From NCBI GenBank assembly GCA_937949525.1, contig CALEDT010000042.1, positions 1 through 64,000 of the forward strand: DNA of 64,000 bases, read 5' to 3'. The stretch comes from an uncultured Burkholderiales bacterium. GTDB taxonomy: Bacteria > Pseudomonadota > Gammaproteobacteria > Burkholderiales > Thiobacillaceae. The notes beneath the pieces were generated by a model, which ran no database searches, was not told where the DNA came from, and saw only the letters and a list, made by a program, of their open reading frames with translations. Each line of letters starts with the position of its first letter. Position 1 is the stretch's first letter. Shown in pieces: positions 16,497 through 27,186 of the stretch. A program made the translations under genes and the position numbers.

Positions 16497-18703
16497 TTTA
16501 TTGGATCGACCCGGACAAGACGACAACGATAGGGGAGGGCCGAAGCGGCGAGCAGACGAGCGGGCGCGTACTCCTCATCGAGGACGACGCGAGCTTCGCC
16601 GAGAGCCTGCGCCGCCTGTTGACCGGGCAAGGGCATGACGTTCACCACTGCGCCAGCGGCGGAACCGGTCTGGCTGTCCTCGGCCAGCGCGAATTCGACG
16701 TCGTTCTGATCGACCTCAATCTGCCCGACACGCACGGGCATGACGTCATCCGCGCGATTCGGGCGATGGAGATCGACGCCGTGCTGATCGTGGTCAGCGG
16801 CGAGACCGAGATCGACGCGGCGATCCTGGCGTTGCGCCTGGGCGCAATGGACTACGTGCGCAAGCCGCTGGAACCGGAGATCCTGGCGCACTCGGTGCGT
16901 CGGGCGATACGGCAGCGTCAGTTGATGCGCGACAACGCCAATTTCCAGGTGCGCCTCAGCCGTTCCGAACGCCTGCATCGCTTCCTGGTCGAGCGCTCGC
17001 CCGACATCATCTTCATCCTGGATCGCGACGGCCGCATCAACTACCTCAACGACCGCCCGCAGGCCCTGCTGGGGTTGGACAAGAAGCAACTGCTGAACCG
17101 CCATTTCGCCCGCATGGTGCACGAGCACGACCGCGAACGTGCGCGCTACGCCTTCAGCCCGCGCAAGCTGCGCGAAACCGCCCGGCACAGCGTGGAACTG
17201 CGCCTGCGCAGCGCGCTGGACGTTCCCGGTTTTCGTCATTTCGAGATCCGACTGGCCGCGGTCGACGGCGTCGACGGCGATGGCCGGGACGCTGCCGGCG
17301 CCGGCGAACTGGAGATGTACTACGGCGTCGCGCGCGACATCACCGCGCGGCGCGAAGTCGAGGAGCTGGCCACGTTCCAGGCCAACCACGACATCCTCAC
17401 CGGCCTGCCCAACCGCAACCTGTTCCGCGACCATCTCGGCCTCGCCCTGGTGCAGGCGCGACGCAACATGGAGCGGCTGGCCGTGCTGTTTCTGAACATC
17501 GACCGCTTCAAGCCGATCAACGACCTGTTCGGGCACGCGCGCGCCGACGAGCTGCTGTGTCGCGTCGGTGAACGCATCCAGCGCTGCCTGCGCGGCAGCG
17601 ACACGCTGGCGCGCTTCGTCGGCGACGAATTCCTGGTGCTCAACACCGGCATCAAGACCGACCAGGAAGTCCTGGCCATCGTCGCGCGCATCGACCAGGA
17701 ACTCGAAGCGCCCTTCCACCTCGCTGGACGTAACGTCAGCGTCACCATCAGCGCGGGCATCGCCACCTTCCCGGAGCACGGCGACTCGGCCGAAGCGTTG
17801 ATCCGCCATGCCAACATCGCGCTCTACCACGGGCGTCTGAAAGGCGGGCGCAGCCACACCTTCTTCATGCCGGAGATGGGCGAGACCACCAGTCAGCGCC
17901 TGCGTCTGCAAAGCGAGTTGCGCCGCGCCATCGACCAGGCGGAATTCGAGCTCTACTTCCAGCCACAGGTGGACCTGCTGACCCGCCACATCAACGGCGT
18001 GGAGGCGCTGATCCGCTGGAACCATCCGGAGCGCGGCCTGCTGCCACCGGGCGATTTTCTGCCGCTGGCCGAAGAAGCCGGACTGATCGGCGAGATCGGC
18101 GAATGGGTGACGCGGATGGTGTGCGCCAAGCTGACGGCCTGGGAAGGCGAAGGCATCGCGCCCGCGCGCGTGGCCATCAACATCTCGCCGCACCATCTGG
18201 ACCAGACCGATTTCGTCGAACGCTTCATGGCCCTGCTCGCGGAACGCGCCGTCGAACCCCGGCGCATCGAAGTGGAACTGACCGAGAACCTGTTCATCCG
18301 CGATCCCGGCGCGGTCGCCAAGAAGCTGCAGGCGCTGGCCGCGCATGGCGTGATGATCGCCATCGACGATTTCGGTACCCAGTATTCCTCGCTGAGCTAC
18401 CTGCAGAAATTCCCGATCCACACGCTCAAGATCGACAAGTCTTTCGTCTGGGAAATCGATCGCGAATACCGCCAGCACGCCATCATCAAAGCCATCATCT
18501 CCATCGCGCACGGCCTCGGCCTGAATCTGATCGCCGAAGGCGTGGAGACCGACGAACAGCTCAGGTTCCTGCAGACCCAGGGTTGCGACGAGATTCAGGG
18601 CTACCTGATCAGCAAACCCTTGCCCGCGGCGACGCTGGAGTCGCTGCTGCGCGCGCAACGCGCGCGCAGCGTGGCGGCGGTGGCCCCGCAGCCCAAGGAC
18701 TGA
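16493..18703 (+). CDS. Response regulator - PAS - GGDEF(degenerate) - EAL protein
   Basis: REC (VLLIEDDASF...VVLIDLNLPDTHG), degenerate GGDEF (RFVGDEF) and an intact EAL (VEALIRWNHP, ELTENLF, DDFGTQYSSLSYL, LKIDKSFV). Overlaps the upstream kinase by 4 bp. Confidence 0.9.
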   Translation: MIYWIDPDKTTTIGEGRSGEQTSGRVLLIEDDASFAESLRRLLTGQGHDVHHCASGGTGLAVLGQREFDVVLIDLNLPDTHGHDVIRAIRAMEIDAVLIVVSGETEIDAAILALRLGAMDYVRKPLEPEILAHSVRRAIRQRQLMRDNANFQVRLSRSERLHRFLVERSPDIIFILDRDGRINYLNDRPQALLGLDKKQLLNRHFARMVHEHDRERARYAFSPRKLRETARHSVELRLRSALDVPGFRHFEIRLAAVDGVDGDGRDAAGAGELEMYYGVARDITARREVEELATFQANHDILTGLPNRNLFRDHLGLALVQARRNMERLAVLFLNIDRFKPINDLFGHARADELLCRVGERIQRCLRGSDTLARFVGDEFLVLNTGIKTDQEVLAIVARIDQELEAPFHLAGRNVSVTISAGIATFPEHGDSAEALIRHANIALYHGRLKGGRSHTFFMPEMGETTSQRLRLQSELRRAIDQAEFELYFQPQVDLLTRHINGVEALIRWNHPERGLLPPGDFLPLAEEAGLIGEIGEWVTRMVCAKLTAWEGEGIAPARVAINISPHHLDQTDFVERFMALLAERAVEPRRIEVELTENLFIRDPGAVAKKLQALAAHGVMIAIDDFGTQYSSLSYLQKFPIHTLKIDKSFVWEIDREYRQHAIIKAIISIAHGLGLNLIAEGVETDEQLRFLQTQGCDEIQGYLISKPLPAATLESLLRAQRARSVAAVAPQPKD

Positions 18704-18718
18704 CCCGCCGTGCCAGGC

Positions 18719-21088
18719 TCAGGCCGCCGGCTGGCCGGCCAGGCGTACCCAGGTAGCGACGACGGTGTCCGGATTCAGCGACAGGCTATCGATGCCCTGC
18801 TGCATCAGCCATTGCGCCAGATCGGGATGATCCGACGGTCCCTGGCCGCAGATGCCGACGTATTTGCCGTGCCGCTTGCACGCGGCGATGGCTTCGGCCA
18901 ACAGCTTCATCACCGCCGGATTGCGCTCGTCGAACGACGCCGCCACCAGGCTGGAGTCGCGGTCCACGCCCAGCGTGAGCTGGGTCAGGTCGTTCGAACC
19001 GATGGAAAAGCCGTCGAAGCGTTGCAGGAAGTCGTCGGCAAGCAGCACGTTGGCCGGAATCTCACACATCATGATCACCTTGAGACCGTCGCGGCCGCGT
19101 TCCAGGCCGTTCTCCGCCAGCATCGCCAGCGCGGCATCGGCATCGGCGAGCGTGCGCACGAACGGCAGCATGACTTCGACGTTGACCAGTCCCATGTCGT
19201 CCCGCACGCGGCGGATGGCGCGGCATTCGAGCTGGAAGGCGCGGCGGAACTGCGGGCTGGCGTAGCGCCCGGCGCCGCGGAAGCCGAGCATGGGGTTTTC
19301 CTCGTGCGGTTCATACTGGCTGCCGCCGATCAGGTTGGCATATTCGTTCGACTTGAAGTCGGACATGCGCACGATCACGCGCTTGGGCCAGAACGCGGCG
19401 GCGATGGTGGCGATGCCCTCGGCCAGCTTCTCCACGTAGAAATCCACGGCATCTCGATAGCCGCGCGCGCGCGCGGCGATCATCGCCTTCACGTCCGTCG
19501 GCAGGCGCTGGTATTCCAGCGCCGCATTGGGGTGGATGCCGATGGCGTTGTTGATGATGAACTCCAGGCGCGCCAGACCGACGCCTTCGTGCGGCAGCAT
19601 GGCGAAATGGAAGGCCTGTTCCGGATTGCCGACGTTCATCATGATCTTCACCGGGATGTCCGGCATGGCACGCATCACCAGTTCGTTCTTCTCGAACGGC
19701 AGCAGGCCACGGTAGACGTAGCCGTCCTCGCCCTCGGCGCAGGAAACGGTCACGACTTCACCCTCGCCGACGCGCTCCGTGGCGTCACCGGTGCCCACCA
19801 CCGCCGGCACGCCCAGTTCGCGCGCGACGATGGCGGCGTGGCAGGTGCGTCCGCCGCGATTGGTGACGATGGCGGCGGCGCGCTTCATCACCGGCTCCCA
19901 GTCCGGATCGGTCATGTCGGCGATCAGCACGTCACCGGGATCGATCTCGTGCATCTGCGCCAGCGAGCGGATCACACGCGCGCGCCCCTGGCCGATCTTG
20001 CTGCCGATGGCGCGGCCGTGGGCCAGCACCTCGCCGCGTTCGAGCAGACGGAAACGCGTCTGCACGTTGCCGGCACGCGACTTCACCGTTTCCGGCCGCG
20101 CCTGCAGGATGTACAACTTGCCGTCGATGCCGTCGCGTCCCCATTCGATATCCATCGGCCGGCCGTAGTGTTGCTCGATGGTGAGCGCATAGCGCGCCAG
20201 TTCCAGCAGTTCTTCCTCGTCCAGCGCAAAGCCGTGACGCAAGGCCGCCGGCACCTCCTCCACCACGGTGGAACGCTCGGCCACCGACTCCGAGGCGAAC
20301 ACCATGCGGATCGCCTTGTCGCCGAGTTTCTTGCGCACCACCGGCCGCTTGCCCGCGCGCAAGGTCGGCTTGTGCACGTAGTACTCGTCGGGATTCACCG
20401 AGCCTTGCACCACGGTTTCACCCAGACCGTAGGCGGCGTTGATGAACACCACGTCCGGGAAACCCGATTCGGTGTCCAGCGTGAACATCACGCCGGCGAC
20501 ACCGAGATCGGAACGCACCATGCGCTGGATGCCGGCGGACAAGGCCACCGCATCGTGCGCGAAACCGTGATGCACGCGGTAGGAGATGGCGCGGTCGTTG
20601 TACAGCGAGGCATAACAGCGCCGCACCGCGTCGATCAGGTTGTCGGCGCCCTGGATGTTGAGAAAGGTTTCCTGCTGGCCGGCGAACGAGGCATCCGGCA
20701 GGTCTTCGGCGGTGGCCGAGGAACGCACCGCGAAACGCAGATCCTCGCCCGCCTCCGCGCACATCAGACGGTGTTCGTGGCGTATGGCCGCCTCCAGCGC
20801 CGGCGGCAGCGGCGCTTCCAGCATCCAGCCGCGGATGTCGCGACCGGCCGCCGCCAGCGCCTGGGTATCGTCCACGTCCAGCGTGCCGATGCGTTCGGCG
20901 ATGCGGCCGGCCAGTCCCCGGTACGCCAGGAACTGGCGGAACGCGTCGGCGGTGGTGGCGAACCCACCCGGCACGCGCACTCCCTTGCCGGCGAGGTTGG
21001 CGATCATCTCGCCGAGTGAGGCATTCTTGCCCCCGACCTTGTCCACGTCGCGCATGGACAGTGTTTCGAACCGCGCGATATAGTCCAT
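18719..21088 (-). CDS. ppsA: Phosphoenolpyruvate synthase
   Basis: [42 protein letters not shown]...[21 protein letters not shown]. Confidence 0.96.
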   Translation of the reverse strand: MDYIARFETLSMRDVDKVGGKNASLGEMIANLAGKGVRVPGGFATTADAFRQFLAYRGLAGRIAERIGTLDVDDTQALAAAGRDIRGWMLEAPLPPALEAAIRHEHRLMCAEAGEDLRFAVRSSATAEDLPDASFAGQQETFLNIQGADNLIDAVRRCYASLYNDRAISYRVHHGFAHDAVALSAGIQRMVRSDLGVAGVMFTLDTESGFPDVVFINAAYGLGETVVQGSVNPDEYYVHKPTLRAGKRPVVRKKLGDKAIRMVFASESVAERSTVVEEVPAALRHGFALDEEELLELARYALTIEQHYGRPMDIEWGRDGIDGKLYILQARPETVKSRAGNVQTRFRLLERGEVLAHGRAIGSKIGQGRARVIRSLAQMHEIDPGDVLIADMTDPDWEPVMKRAAAIVTNRGGRTCHAAIVARELGVPAVVGTGDATERVGEGEVVTVSCAEGEDGYVYRGLLPFEKNELVMRAMPDIPVKIMMNVGNPEQAFHFAMLPHEGVGLARLEFIINNAIGIHPNAALEYQRLPTDVKAMIAARARGYRDAVDFYVEKLAEGIATIAAAFWPKRVIVRMSDFKSNEYANLIGGSQYEPHEENPMLGFRGAGRYASPQFRRAFQLECRAIRRVRDDMGLVNVEVMLPFVRTLADADAALAMLAENGLERGRDGLKVIMMCEIPANVLLADDFLQRFDGFSIGSNDLTQLTLGVDRDSSLVAASFDERNPAVMKLLAEAIAACKRHGKYVGICGQGPSDHPDLAQWLMQQGIDSLSLNPDTVVATWVRLAGQPAA

Positions 21089-21134
21089 TCCGATCCCCGC
21101 AAATCGGCGCCGGCGCCACGCGCCGACAGCCGTC

Positions 21135-21947
21135 ATGACCCCCGAGCGTCCCGTCTTCTTCGTCTCCGACCACACCGGCATCACCGCCGAGATCATCGGC
21201 AAGAGCCTGCTGTCCCAATTCCCAGAAGAAGCGTTCGCGAGCGTCAGTCTACCCTTTGTCGACACGCTGGAAAAAGCTAATTTTGCAGCGCAGCAAATTC
21301 GTGACGCGTGGCGCGCATCCAGCCTCAAACCGCTGGTGTTCTCCACGCTCACCGACCCGCGCGCACGCGCCGCACTGGACGCCTGCGGAGCGCTGGTGAT
21401 GGACATCTATGGCCATTTCCTGGGCATGATGGTGGGCGAGATCGGTTATCCGCCCGAACCGCTGCGCGGGCGCTTTCACGGCATGGCCGATCCGGGCTCC
21501 TACCATGCGCGCATCGAAGCGGTGAACTTCACGCTGGCGGCGGACGACGGCCTGGCCGTGGACAAGTACGACCGCGCCGAGTTGATCCTGGTGGGCGTGT
21601 CGCGCAGCGGCAAGACCCCCACTTCGCTGTACATGGCCATGCAGTATGGCCTGCGCGTCGCCAACTATCCGTTGACGCCTGAGAACTTCGAACGCCCCGG
21701 CCTGCCCGCCAGCCTGCGCGCGCACCGCGACAAGCTGCGCGGGCTCACGCTGGCACCGGAACGGCTGGCGCAGATCCGCGCCGAGCGGCGCCCGGACAGC
21801 CCCTATGCGTCGCTGGACACCTGCCGCTGGGAACTGGCTCAGGCCGAGCACCTGATGCGTGCCGAGGACATACCGGTGGTCGATACCACGCACCGTTCCA
21901 TCGAGGAGATCGCCGCGTTGCTGCGCGGCATCCGCCCTGCGCGCTGA
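21135..21947 (+). CDS. ppsR: PEP synthase regulatory protein (bifunctional kinase/pyrophosphorylase)
   Basis: [31 protein letters not shown]...[29 protein letters not shown]; divergent from ppsA. Confidence 0.94.
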   Translation: MTPERPVFFVSDHTGITAEIIGKSLLSQFPEEAFASVSLPFVDTLEKANFAAQQIRDAWRASSLKPLVFSTLTDPRARAALDACGALVMDIYGHFLGMMVGEIGYPPEPLRGRFHGMADPGSYHARIEAVNFTLAADDGLAVDKYDRAELILVGVSRSGKTPTSLYMAMQYGLRVANYPLTPENFERPGLPASLRAHRDKLRGLTLAPERLAQIRAERRPDSPYASLDTCRWELAQAEHLMRAEDIPVVDTTHRSIEEIAALLRGIRPAR

Positions 21948-21989
21948 GGCCGCGGCGGGAAGCTTGCGCCCGCCCCATCGCCGACGCGG

Positions 21990-23180
21990 TCAATCGGTAT
22001 CCACCCGGTAGACGTGTACGGCCCGCACCGCGTCGAGCAGCGCGGTGCCCGGTTGTTCCGTGTCCGCCTGCACGAACACTTCGACCAGCAGATGGTGCGC
22101 TCGCCCCCGACCCGCTAACGGCTCGGGCAGGGGCAACGGCAGGCTCTGTTCGACCCCCTGCCCCGCATCCACGCGCACGTACCGGCTGCCGCCAGGCGGG
22201 GGCCGGTCGGCACAGCGTGCGCTGTCGGCGGCGAGCAGACGGCGCAGCGGATCGATGGTACCCTGCTCCAGCCTGTCGAGCGCACGCTCCAGCTGGCGCG
22301 CGGGCGCGCAGGTGAGCCACAGGCGCAGGCCCGCGCTGACCGGCGCACTCCCGGCATCGACATCCAGCCGCAGGTGCCACGGTGTTGCGGCATCGAGGAC
22401 CTCGGGCGCGATGACCCGAAGCTGGCCGCCCTGGTGCCAGTTGCGGCGGGTGTCACGCCCGTCGGTCTGCACCCAGTCGAAGCCTTCGGCGAACCAGCGC
22501 ACCGTGTCGTCCCGATGAGTGAGGCCATAGCCCGTGACCATGGCGTGCGCGCCTTCGCCATCGGTCTGCGGCATCAGCAGCGCCTGCAAGGCATCGCCCG
22601 ACGGTCGCGCCCAGACCCGGCGCACCGGCCGCCAGACATCGGCGGTATCGACGAAACGCACCCGTTCCAGCAACGCGCGTGCCGGCGGCGGCAACGCGCG
22701 CGTGCCGGAAGGCGCGAACACCAGCACGCTGTGGGCGCGTCCGCCATGCACGCGGGACAACTGGAACAGCGTCGTTTGGCCGTCCTGGGCACGCCGACGC
22801 AGCATCAACCAGCGCATGCCGGCGACCTCGGCTTCTTCGATACGCACCTGGATGCCGTGACGGACCTGCCACTGGCGCCGCAGATTGTCGACGTAGTCCG
22901 CCTCGCCGACCTTCAGCACGGGCGCCACACGCGGCAGCACCACCTGGATCCCGGGATGATCGACGGCATGCAGCAGGAATGCGCCGTGTGCCGTCTCCTC
23001 GGCGTCGTCCGCGCGTTGCCAGCCGGGCGGCGGCACGAGACTGAGCGCACCGACGCGCAGGACCTGCGCCTGTGCCGCCGCAGCCGGCAGGACGGCGAGG
23101 GCCAGCGCAAAGATCACGACGACGCGCAAACACGCCACCGAGTGCCGGGCCATGTGCGGGGATGAGGGATAATTCGCCAT
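21990..23180 (-). CDS. Hypothetical exported protein
   Basis: Long ORF with a signal-peptide-like N-terminus (VVVIFALALAVLPAAAAQA); no family recognised. Confidence 0.6.
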   Translation of the reverse strand: MANYPSSPHMARHSVACLRVVVIFALALAVLPAAAAQAQVLRVGALSLVPPPGWQRADDAEETAHGAFLLHAVDHPGIQVVLPRVAPVLKVGEADYVDNLRRQWQVRHGIQVRIEEAEVAGMRWLMLRRRAQDGQTTLFQLSRVHGGRAHSVLVFAPSGTRALPPPARALLERVRFVDTADVWRPVRRVWARPSGDALQALLMPQTDGEGAHAMVTGYGLTHRDDTVRWFAEGFDWVQTDGRDTRRNWHQGGQLRVIAPEVLDAATPWHLRLDVDAGSAPVSAGLRLWLTCAPARQLERALDRLEQGTIDPLRRLLAADSARCADRPPPGGSRYVRVDAGQGVEQSLPLPLPEPLAGRGRAHHLLVEVFVQADTEQPGTALLDAVRAVHVYRVDTD

Positions 23181-23239
23181 TTTCTCGATGCATGGCACGG
23201 CCGGCCCGGTTGCTCGGACTGGCGGCCGCAAACGCTGCG

Positions 23240-26200
23240 ATGTCCGCAAGCATACCCTCACCCGAGCTGACCTTTCCCGAGCATCTGCCGGTCAGCGCGC
23301 GCCGCGACGACATCGCCGCCGCGCTGGCTGCGCACGCGGTGGTCATCGTGTGCGGCGAGACCGGCTCGGGCAAGACCACGCAGTTGCCCAAGATCGCGCT
23401 GGCCGCGGGCCGCGGCTTGAGCGGACGTATCGGCATGACGCAGCCGCGCCGCATCGCCGCCCGCAGCGTGGCGCAACGTCTGGCCGAAGAGACGCGCACC
23501 CGTCTGGGCGGCTTCATCGGCTGGCAGGTGCGTTTCAGTGACCAGGTGGGGTCGGAGTCGCGCATCAAGGTCATGACCGATGGCATCCTGCTGGCGGAGA
23601 CCCAGTCCGACCCCGAATTCCGCGGCTACGACACCCTGATCCTGGACGAGGCGCACGAACGCAGCCTGAACATCGATTTCCTGCTCGGCTACCTGAAGGC
23701 GCTGCTGCCACGGCGCCCTGACCTCAAGCTGGTGATTTCCTCGGCCACGCTGGAAGCGGATCGTTTCGCCGCCTATTTCGGCGGCGCACCGGTGATCGAG
23801 GTATCCGGGCGCACCTGGCCGGTCGAGATCCGTTACCGCCCGCTTCAGACGACGACCGCCGGTCCGGCGCCGGTGCGCAAGGCCGACACCGGCGCCGAGG
23901 CCGATGAAGCCGAACTGGAGCGCGCGCTGCTGCGCGCGGTGGATGAACTGGCGGCCGAGAGCCGAGGCGACATTTTGGTGTTCTTGCCCGGAGAACGCGA
24001 AATCCGCGACGCGCAGGAAGCGCTGCGCAAGCACCACCCGCCGCACACCGAGATTCTGCCGCTGTACGCGCGGCTGTCGGTGGCGGAGCAGGAACGGGTG
24101 TTCCAGCCCCATGTCGGCCGGCGCATCGTGCTGGCCACCAACGTCGCCGAGACCTCGCTGACCGTGCCCGGCATCCGCCACGTCGTGGATACGGGCCTGG
24201 CGCGGGTCAAACGCTATTCCATACGCAACAAGATCGAACAGCTCAAGATCGAAAAAATCTCGCAGGCCGCCGCCAATCAGCGCGCCGGGCGCTGCGGCCG
24301 CGTCGCCGAGGGCATCTGCATCCGTCTGTACGACGAGGCGGATTTTCAGGCGCGGCCGAAGTACACCACGCCGGAACTGCTGCGTTCCTCGCTCGCCGGC
24401 GTGATCCTGCGCATGAAAGCGCTGCGCCTGGCCGACATCGACGCCTTCCCCTTCCTCGATGCGCCCGAACCCCGGCGCGTGCGCGACGGCCGCCAGTTGT
24501 TGCAGGAGCTGGGCGCGCTGGACGAGCACGACCGGCTCACCGCCATCGGCCGCCAGCTCGCGCGCCTGCCGGTGGATCCGCGCATCGGCCGCATGCTCAT
24601 CGCCGCGCGCGATGGCGGCTGCCTGCGCGACGTGCTGGTCATCGCCGCCGCGCTGAGCAGCCAGGACCCACGCGAACGCCCGCTGGAGCGCCGCGATGCC
24701 GCCGACCAGCAGCACCGCCGCTTCGACGATGAGCAGTCCGACTTCATCGCCCTGCTCAGGCTGTGGGCGCACGTCGACCACCTGAACCAACATCGCAAGT
24801 CGCAACGCAAGCTGCGCGAGACGCTGAAGGCCGAATTCCTGTCGCCGCAGCGGGTACGTGAATGGCGCGACGTGCACGGACAACTGGCGGTACAGGTCAA
24901 GGAACTCGGCTGGAAGGTCGAGGAAGCGACGCCACCGACGGCGGGCGACGAGCCGACACCGGCGACGCTGCCGACCGCCGCGCACGCCGCGCGCATCCAC
25001 CAGGCGCTGCTGCCCGGTCTGCTCGGCAATCTGGGCATGCTGACCGAGGACGGCGTCTACCTGGGCGCACGCGATCTCAAGTTCCTGCTGTTCCCCGGCT
25101 CCGGCGTGCGCAAGAAGCCGAAATGGGTGATGGCGGCGGAGATCGTCGAGACCCGGCGCGTCTACGCGCGCACCGTGGCACGCATCGAACCGGACTGGGT
25201 GGAGCATGCCGCGCGCCACCTGCTGCGCCTGTCCTACAGTGATCCGCACTGGGCCAAGAAGCCGGCGCAGGTGGTCGCCAGCTTGCGCGGCACGCTCTAT
25301 GGCCTGCCCGTGATCAACGGCCGCAAGGTGCACTACGGACCGATCGACCCGGTGCGGTCGCGCGAACTGTTCCTGCGCGGCGCGCTGGTACGCGGTGAGT
25401 ACGACACCCGTGCGCCGTGGTTCGTGCACAACCGGCGCCTGCTGGCGGACATCGACGAGCTCGCGCAGCGCGCGCGCAATGCGCGCCTGAGCGTGGACGA
25501 ACACGTGCTGTACCGCTGGTTCGATGCACGCGTGCCCGAGGGCATCCACAACGGCGCGGCCTTCGAGCGCTGGCGGCGCGAGGCCGAGCGCACTCAGCCG
25601 CGCCTGCTGTTCCTGCGCCGCGAGGACCTGCTGGAGCAGCAGCCGGAAAGCACCGCGCGCGACTTTCCGCCCGCGATCGAGTTCAACGGCGTGCGTTTCG
25701 CACTCGCCTACCGTTTCGATCCCGGCGCGGAGGACGACGGCGTGACCCTGGTGACACCGCTGGCCGCGCTCAACCAGATCCCGGCCGTCGCCTGCGAATG
25801 GCTGGTGCCCGGCCTGCTGGAAGAGAAGCTGGCGGCCCTGCTCAAGAGTCTGCCGCAATCCGTGCGGCGCGCCTTCGTGCCGGTGCCGCACTATGCCCGC
25901 GCGGCATGCGAAGCGCTGGCCGACACCGCCCATGACCTGCCGTTGAGCGAAGCGCTGGCCGCGTTCCTGCGCAAGACCACCGGCCAGACCGTCGCGCGCG
26001 ATGCCTGGCGCGAGGACACGCTGCCGGCGCATCTGCGCATGAATTTCCGCGTGGTCGATGCCGACGGCAAGCCGCTGGCGCAGGGGCGCGACCTGGCCGC
26101 GCTGCGTCAGCGCTTCGGCGCCGCCGCCAGCGCCGAACTGTCACGCCGCCTGCGCGGCGCGGATGGCGATGACCTCATCGCCCGCTACAGCCGCGAAGAC

Positions 26201-27070
26201 GTGACGCGCTGGGACTTCGGCGACCTGCCCGACCATGTGCGCATCGCCGCTGGCGCGCGCGCCGGGCTGGTCGCGTTTCCCGCCTTGCAGATGCGCGACG
26301 ACGGTGGCGTGCGCCTGGCCCTGTTCGACAGCGCCGACCAGGCTGCCGATGCGCATCGCCTCGGCGTCGCGCGCCTCGTCTGGCTGGCGCATGCCGATCT
26401 GCTGCGCCAGAGCGAGCGTGACCTCGCCGCCGCCTTGAAGGCCACCTGCCTGCAATACGGTCTGCTGTTCAAGGGTGCGTCGTGCGCCGGGCTGCTGCGC
26501 GACGTGCTCAACGCCGCCGCGCTGGCGGCGCTGGGTGGTGACCAGGCGCCGCCGCGTGACGCGGCCGCCTTCGCCGCCGCCAGCGGCGCGGCACGGCCGC
26601 GTCTGCCCGATCGGCTGACGCGCGCCAGCGCGCTGGCGCGTGACGTGATCGCCGCCGCCATGCAGCTCACCCAGGCGCTGGAGCGGGCGCCAGCGGCCTG
26701 GCGGGGCGCGGTCGAGGACCTGCGCGCGCAACTGGCCGGACTGGTGTTCCCCGGTTTCCTGACGCGGCACCCGGTTGCGCGTCTACCCGACCTGCCGCGC
26801 TACCTCAAGGCCATGCAACTACGCCTCGACAAACTGCCGCACCACGCGGCGCGCGATCTGGGCGCCATGAACGAAATGGCGCCGCTGCTGGCCGCCTGGC
26901 GCCAGCGCGCCGGCGTGGCGGCGCAGCGCGGCGAGCGCGACGCCGCGTTGGACGACTTCCGCTGGCGTCTGGAGGAACTGCGCGTCGGCTTGTTCGCGCA
27001 GGAGCTGCGCACGCCGGAGCCGGTGTCGGTGAAACGCCTGGAGAAGCGCTGGCGCGAGATCGTCGGCTGA
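23240..27070 (+). CDS. hrpA: ATP-dependent RNA helicase HrpA
   Basis: GETGSGKTTQLPK, DEAH (LILDEAHERSLNIDFLLGYLK), SATLEADRFA, QRAGRCGRV; about 1,276 aa. Confidence 0.95.
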   Translation: MSASIPSPELTFPEHLPVSARRDDIAAALAAHAVVIVCGETGSGKTTQLPKIALAAGRGLSGRIGMTQPRRIAARSVAQRLAEETRTRLGGFIGWQVRFSDQVGSESRIKVMTDGILLAETQSDPEFRGYDTLILDEAHERSLNIDFLLGYLKALLPRRPDLKLVISSATLEADRFAAYFGGAPVIEVSGRTWPVEIRYRPLQTTTAGPAPVRKADTGAEADEAELERALLRAVDELAAESRGDILVFLPGEREIRDAQEALRKHHPPHTEILPLYARLSVAEQERVFQPHVGRRIVLATNVAETSLTVPGIRHVVDTGLARVKRYSIRNKIEQLKIEKISQAAANQRAGRCGRVAEGICIRLYDEADFQARPKYTTPELLRSSLAGVILRMKALRLADIDAFPFLDAPEPRRVRDGRQLLQELGALDEHDRLTAIGRQLARLPVDPRIGRMLIAARDGGCLRDVLVIAAALSSQDPRERPLERRDAADQQHRRFDDEQSDFIALLRLWAHVDHLNQHRKSQRKLRETLKAEFLSPQRVREWRDVHGQLAVQVKELGWKVEEATPPTAGDEPTPATLPTAAHAARIHQALLPGLLGNLGMLTEDGVYLGARDLKFLLFPGSGVRKKPKWVMAAEIVETRRVYARTVARIEPDWVEHAARHLLRLSYSDPHWAKKPAQVVASLRGTLYGLPVINGRKVHYGPIDPVRSRELFLRGALVRGEYDTRAPWFVHNRRLLADIDELAQRARNARLSVDEHVLYRWFDARVPEGIHNGAAFERWRREAERTQPRLLFLRREDLLEQQPESTARDFPPAIEFNGVRFALAYRFDPGAEDDGVTLVTPLAALNQIPAVACEWLVPGLLEEKLAALLKSLPQSVRRAFVPVPHYARAACEALADTAHDLPLSEALAAFLRKTTGQTVARDAWREDTLPAHLRMNFRVVDADGKPLAQGRDLAALRQRFGAAASAELSRRLRGADGDDLIARYSREDVTRWDFGDLPDHVRIAAGARAGLVAFPALQMRDDGGVRLALFDSADQAADAHRLGVARLVWLAHADLLRQSERDLAAALKATCLQYGLLFKGASCAGLLRDVLNAAALAALGGDQAPPRDAAAFAAASGAARPRLPDRLTRASALARDVIAAAMQLTQALERAPAAWRGAVEDLRAQLAGLVFPGFLTRHPVARLPDLPRYLKAMQLRLDKLPHHAARDLGAMNEMAPLLAAWRQRAGVAAQRGERDAALDDFRWRLEELRVGLFAQELRTPEPVSVKRLEKRWREIVG

Positions 27071-27125
27071 ACGCATACGGCGCACACTGAACGGGATGGC
27101 GCCGCCTGCGCGGTCACCGCCGCGC

Positions 27126-27152
27126 TCAAGATTTTCGCGCGCGACCCGTAAA
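27126..27152 (+). promoter_or_regulatory. Candidate sigma28 (FliA) promoter upstream of the MCP gene
   Basis: TCAAGATT-N11-CCCGTAAA compared with TAAAGTTT-N11-GCCGATAA: correct spacing, partial base matches, directly upstream of a chemoreceptor. Confidence 0.4.
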
Positions 27153-27186
27153 TCGGCGCAAACACCAATCCGGATGGAGACGCCCC

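Noticed and set aside
19459-19478. ccgcgcgcgcgcgcgg alternating GC tract (possible Z-DNA)
   Set aside because: Lies inside ppsA coding sequence; expected in high-GC Arg/Ala codons.
18710-21019. 769-aa + ORF antisense to ppsA
   Set aside because: His/Arg/Gln-rich antisense translation typical of high-GC genes; ppsA on the opposite strand is unambiguous.
23258-26032. 924-aa - ORF antisense to hrpA
   Set aside because: Low-complexity antisense artefact of the hrpA coding sequence.
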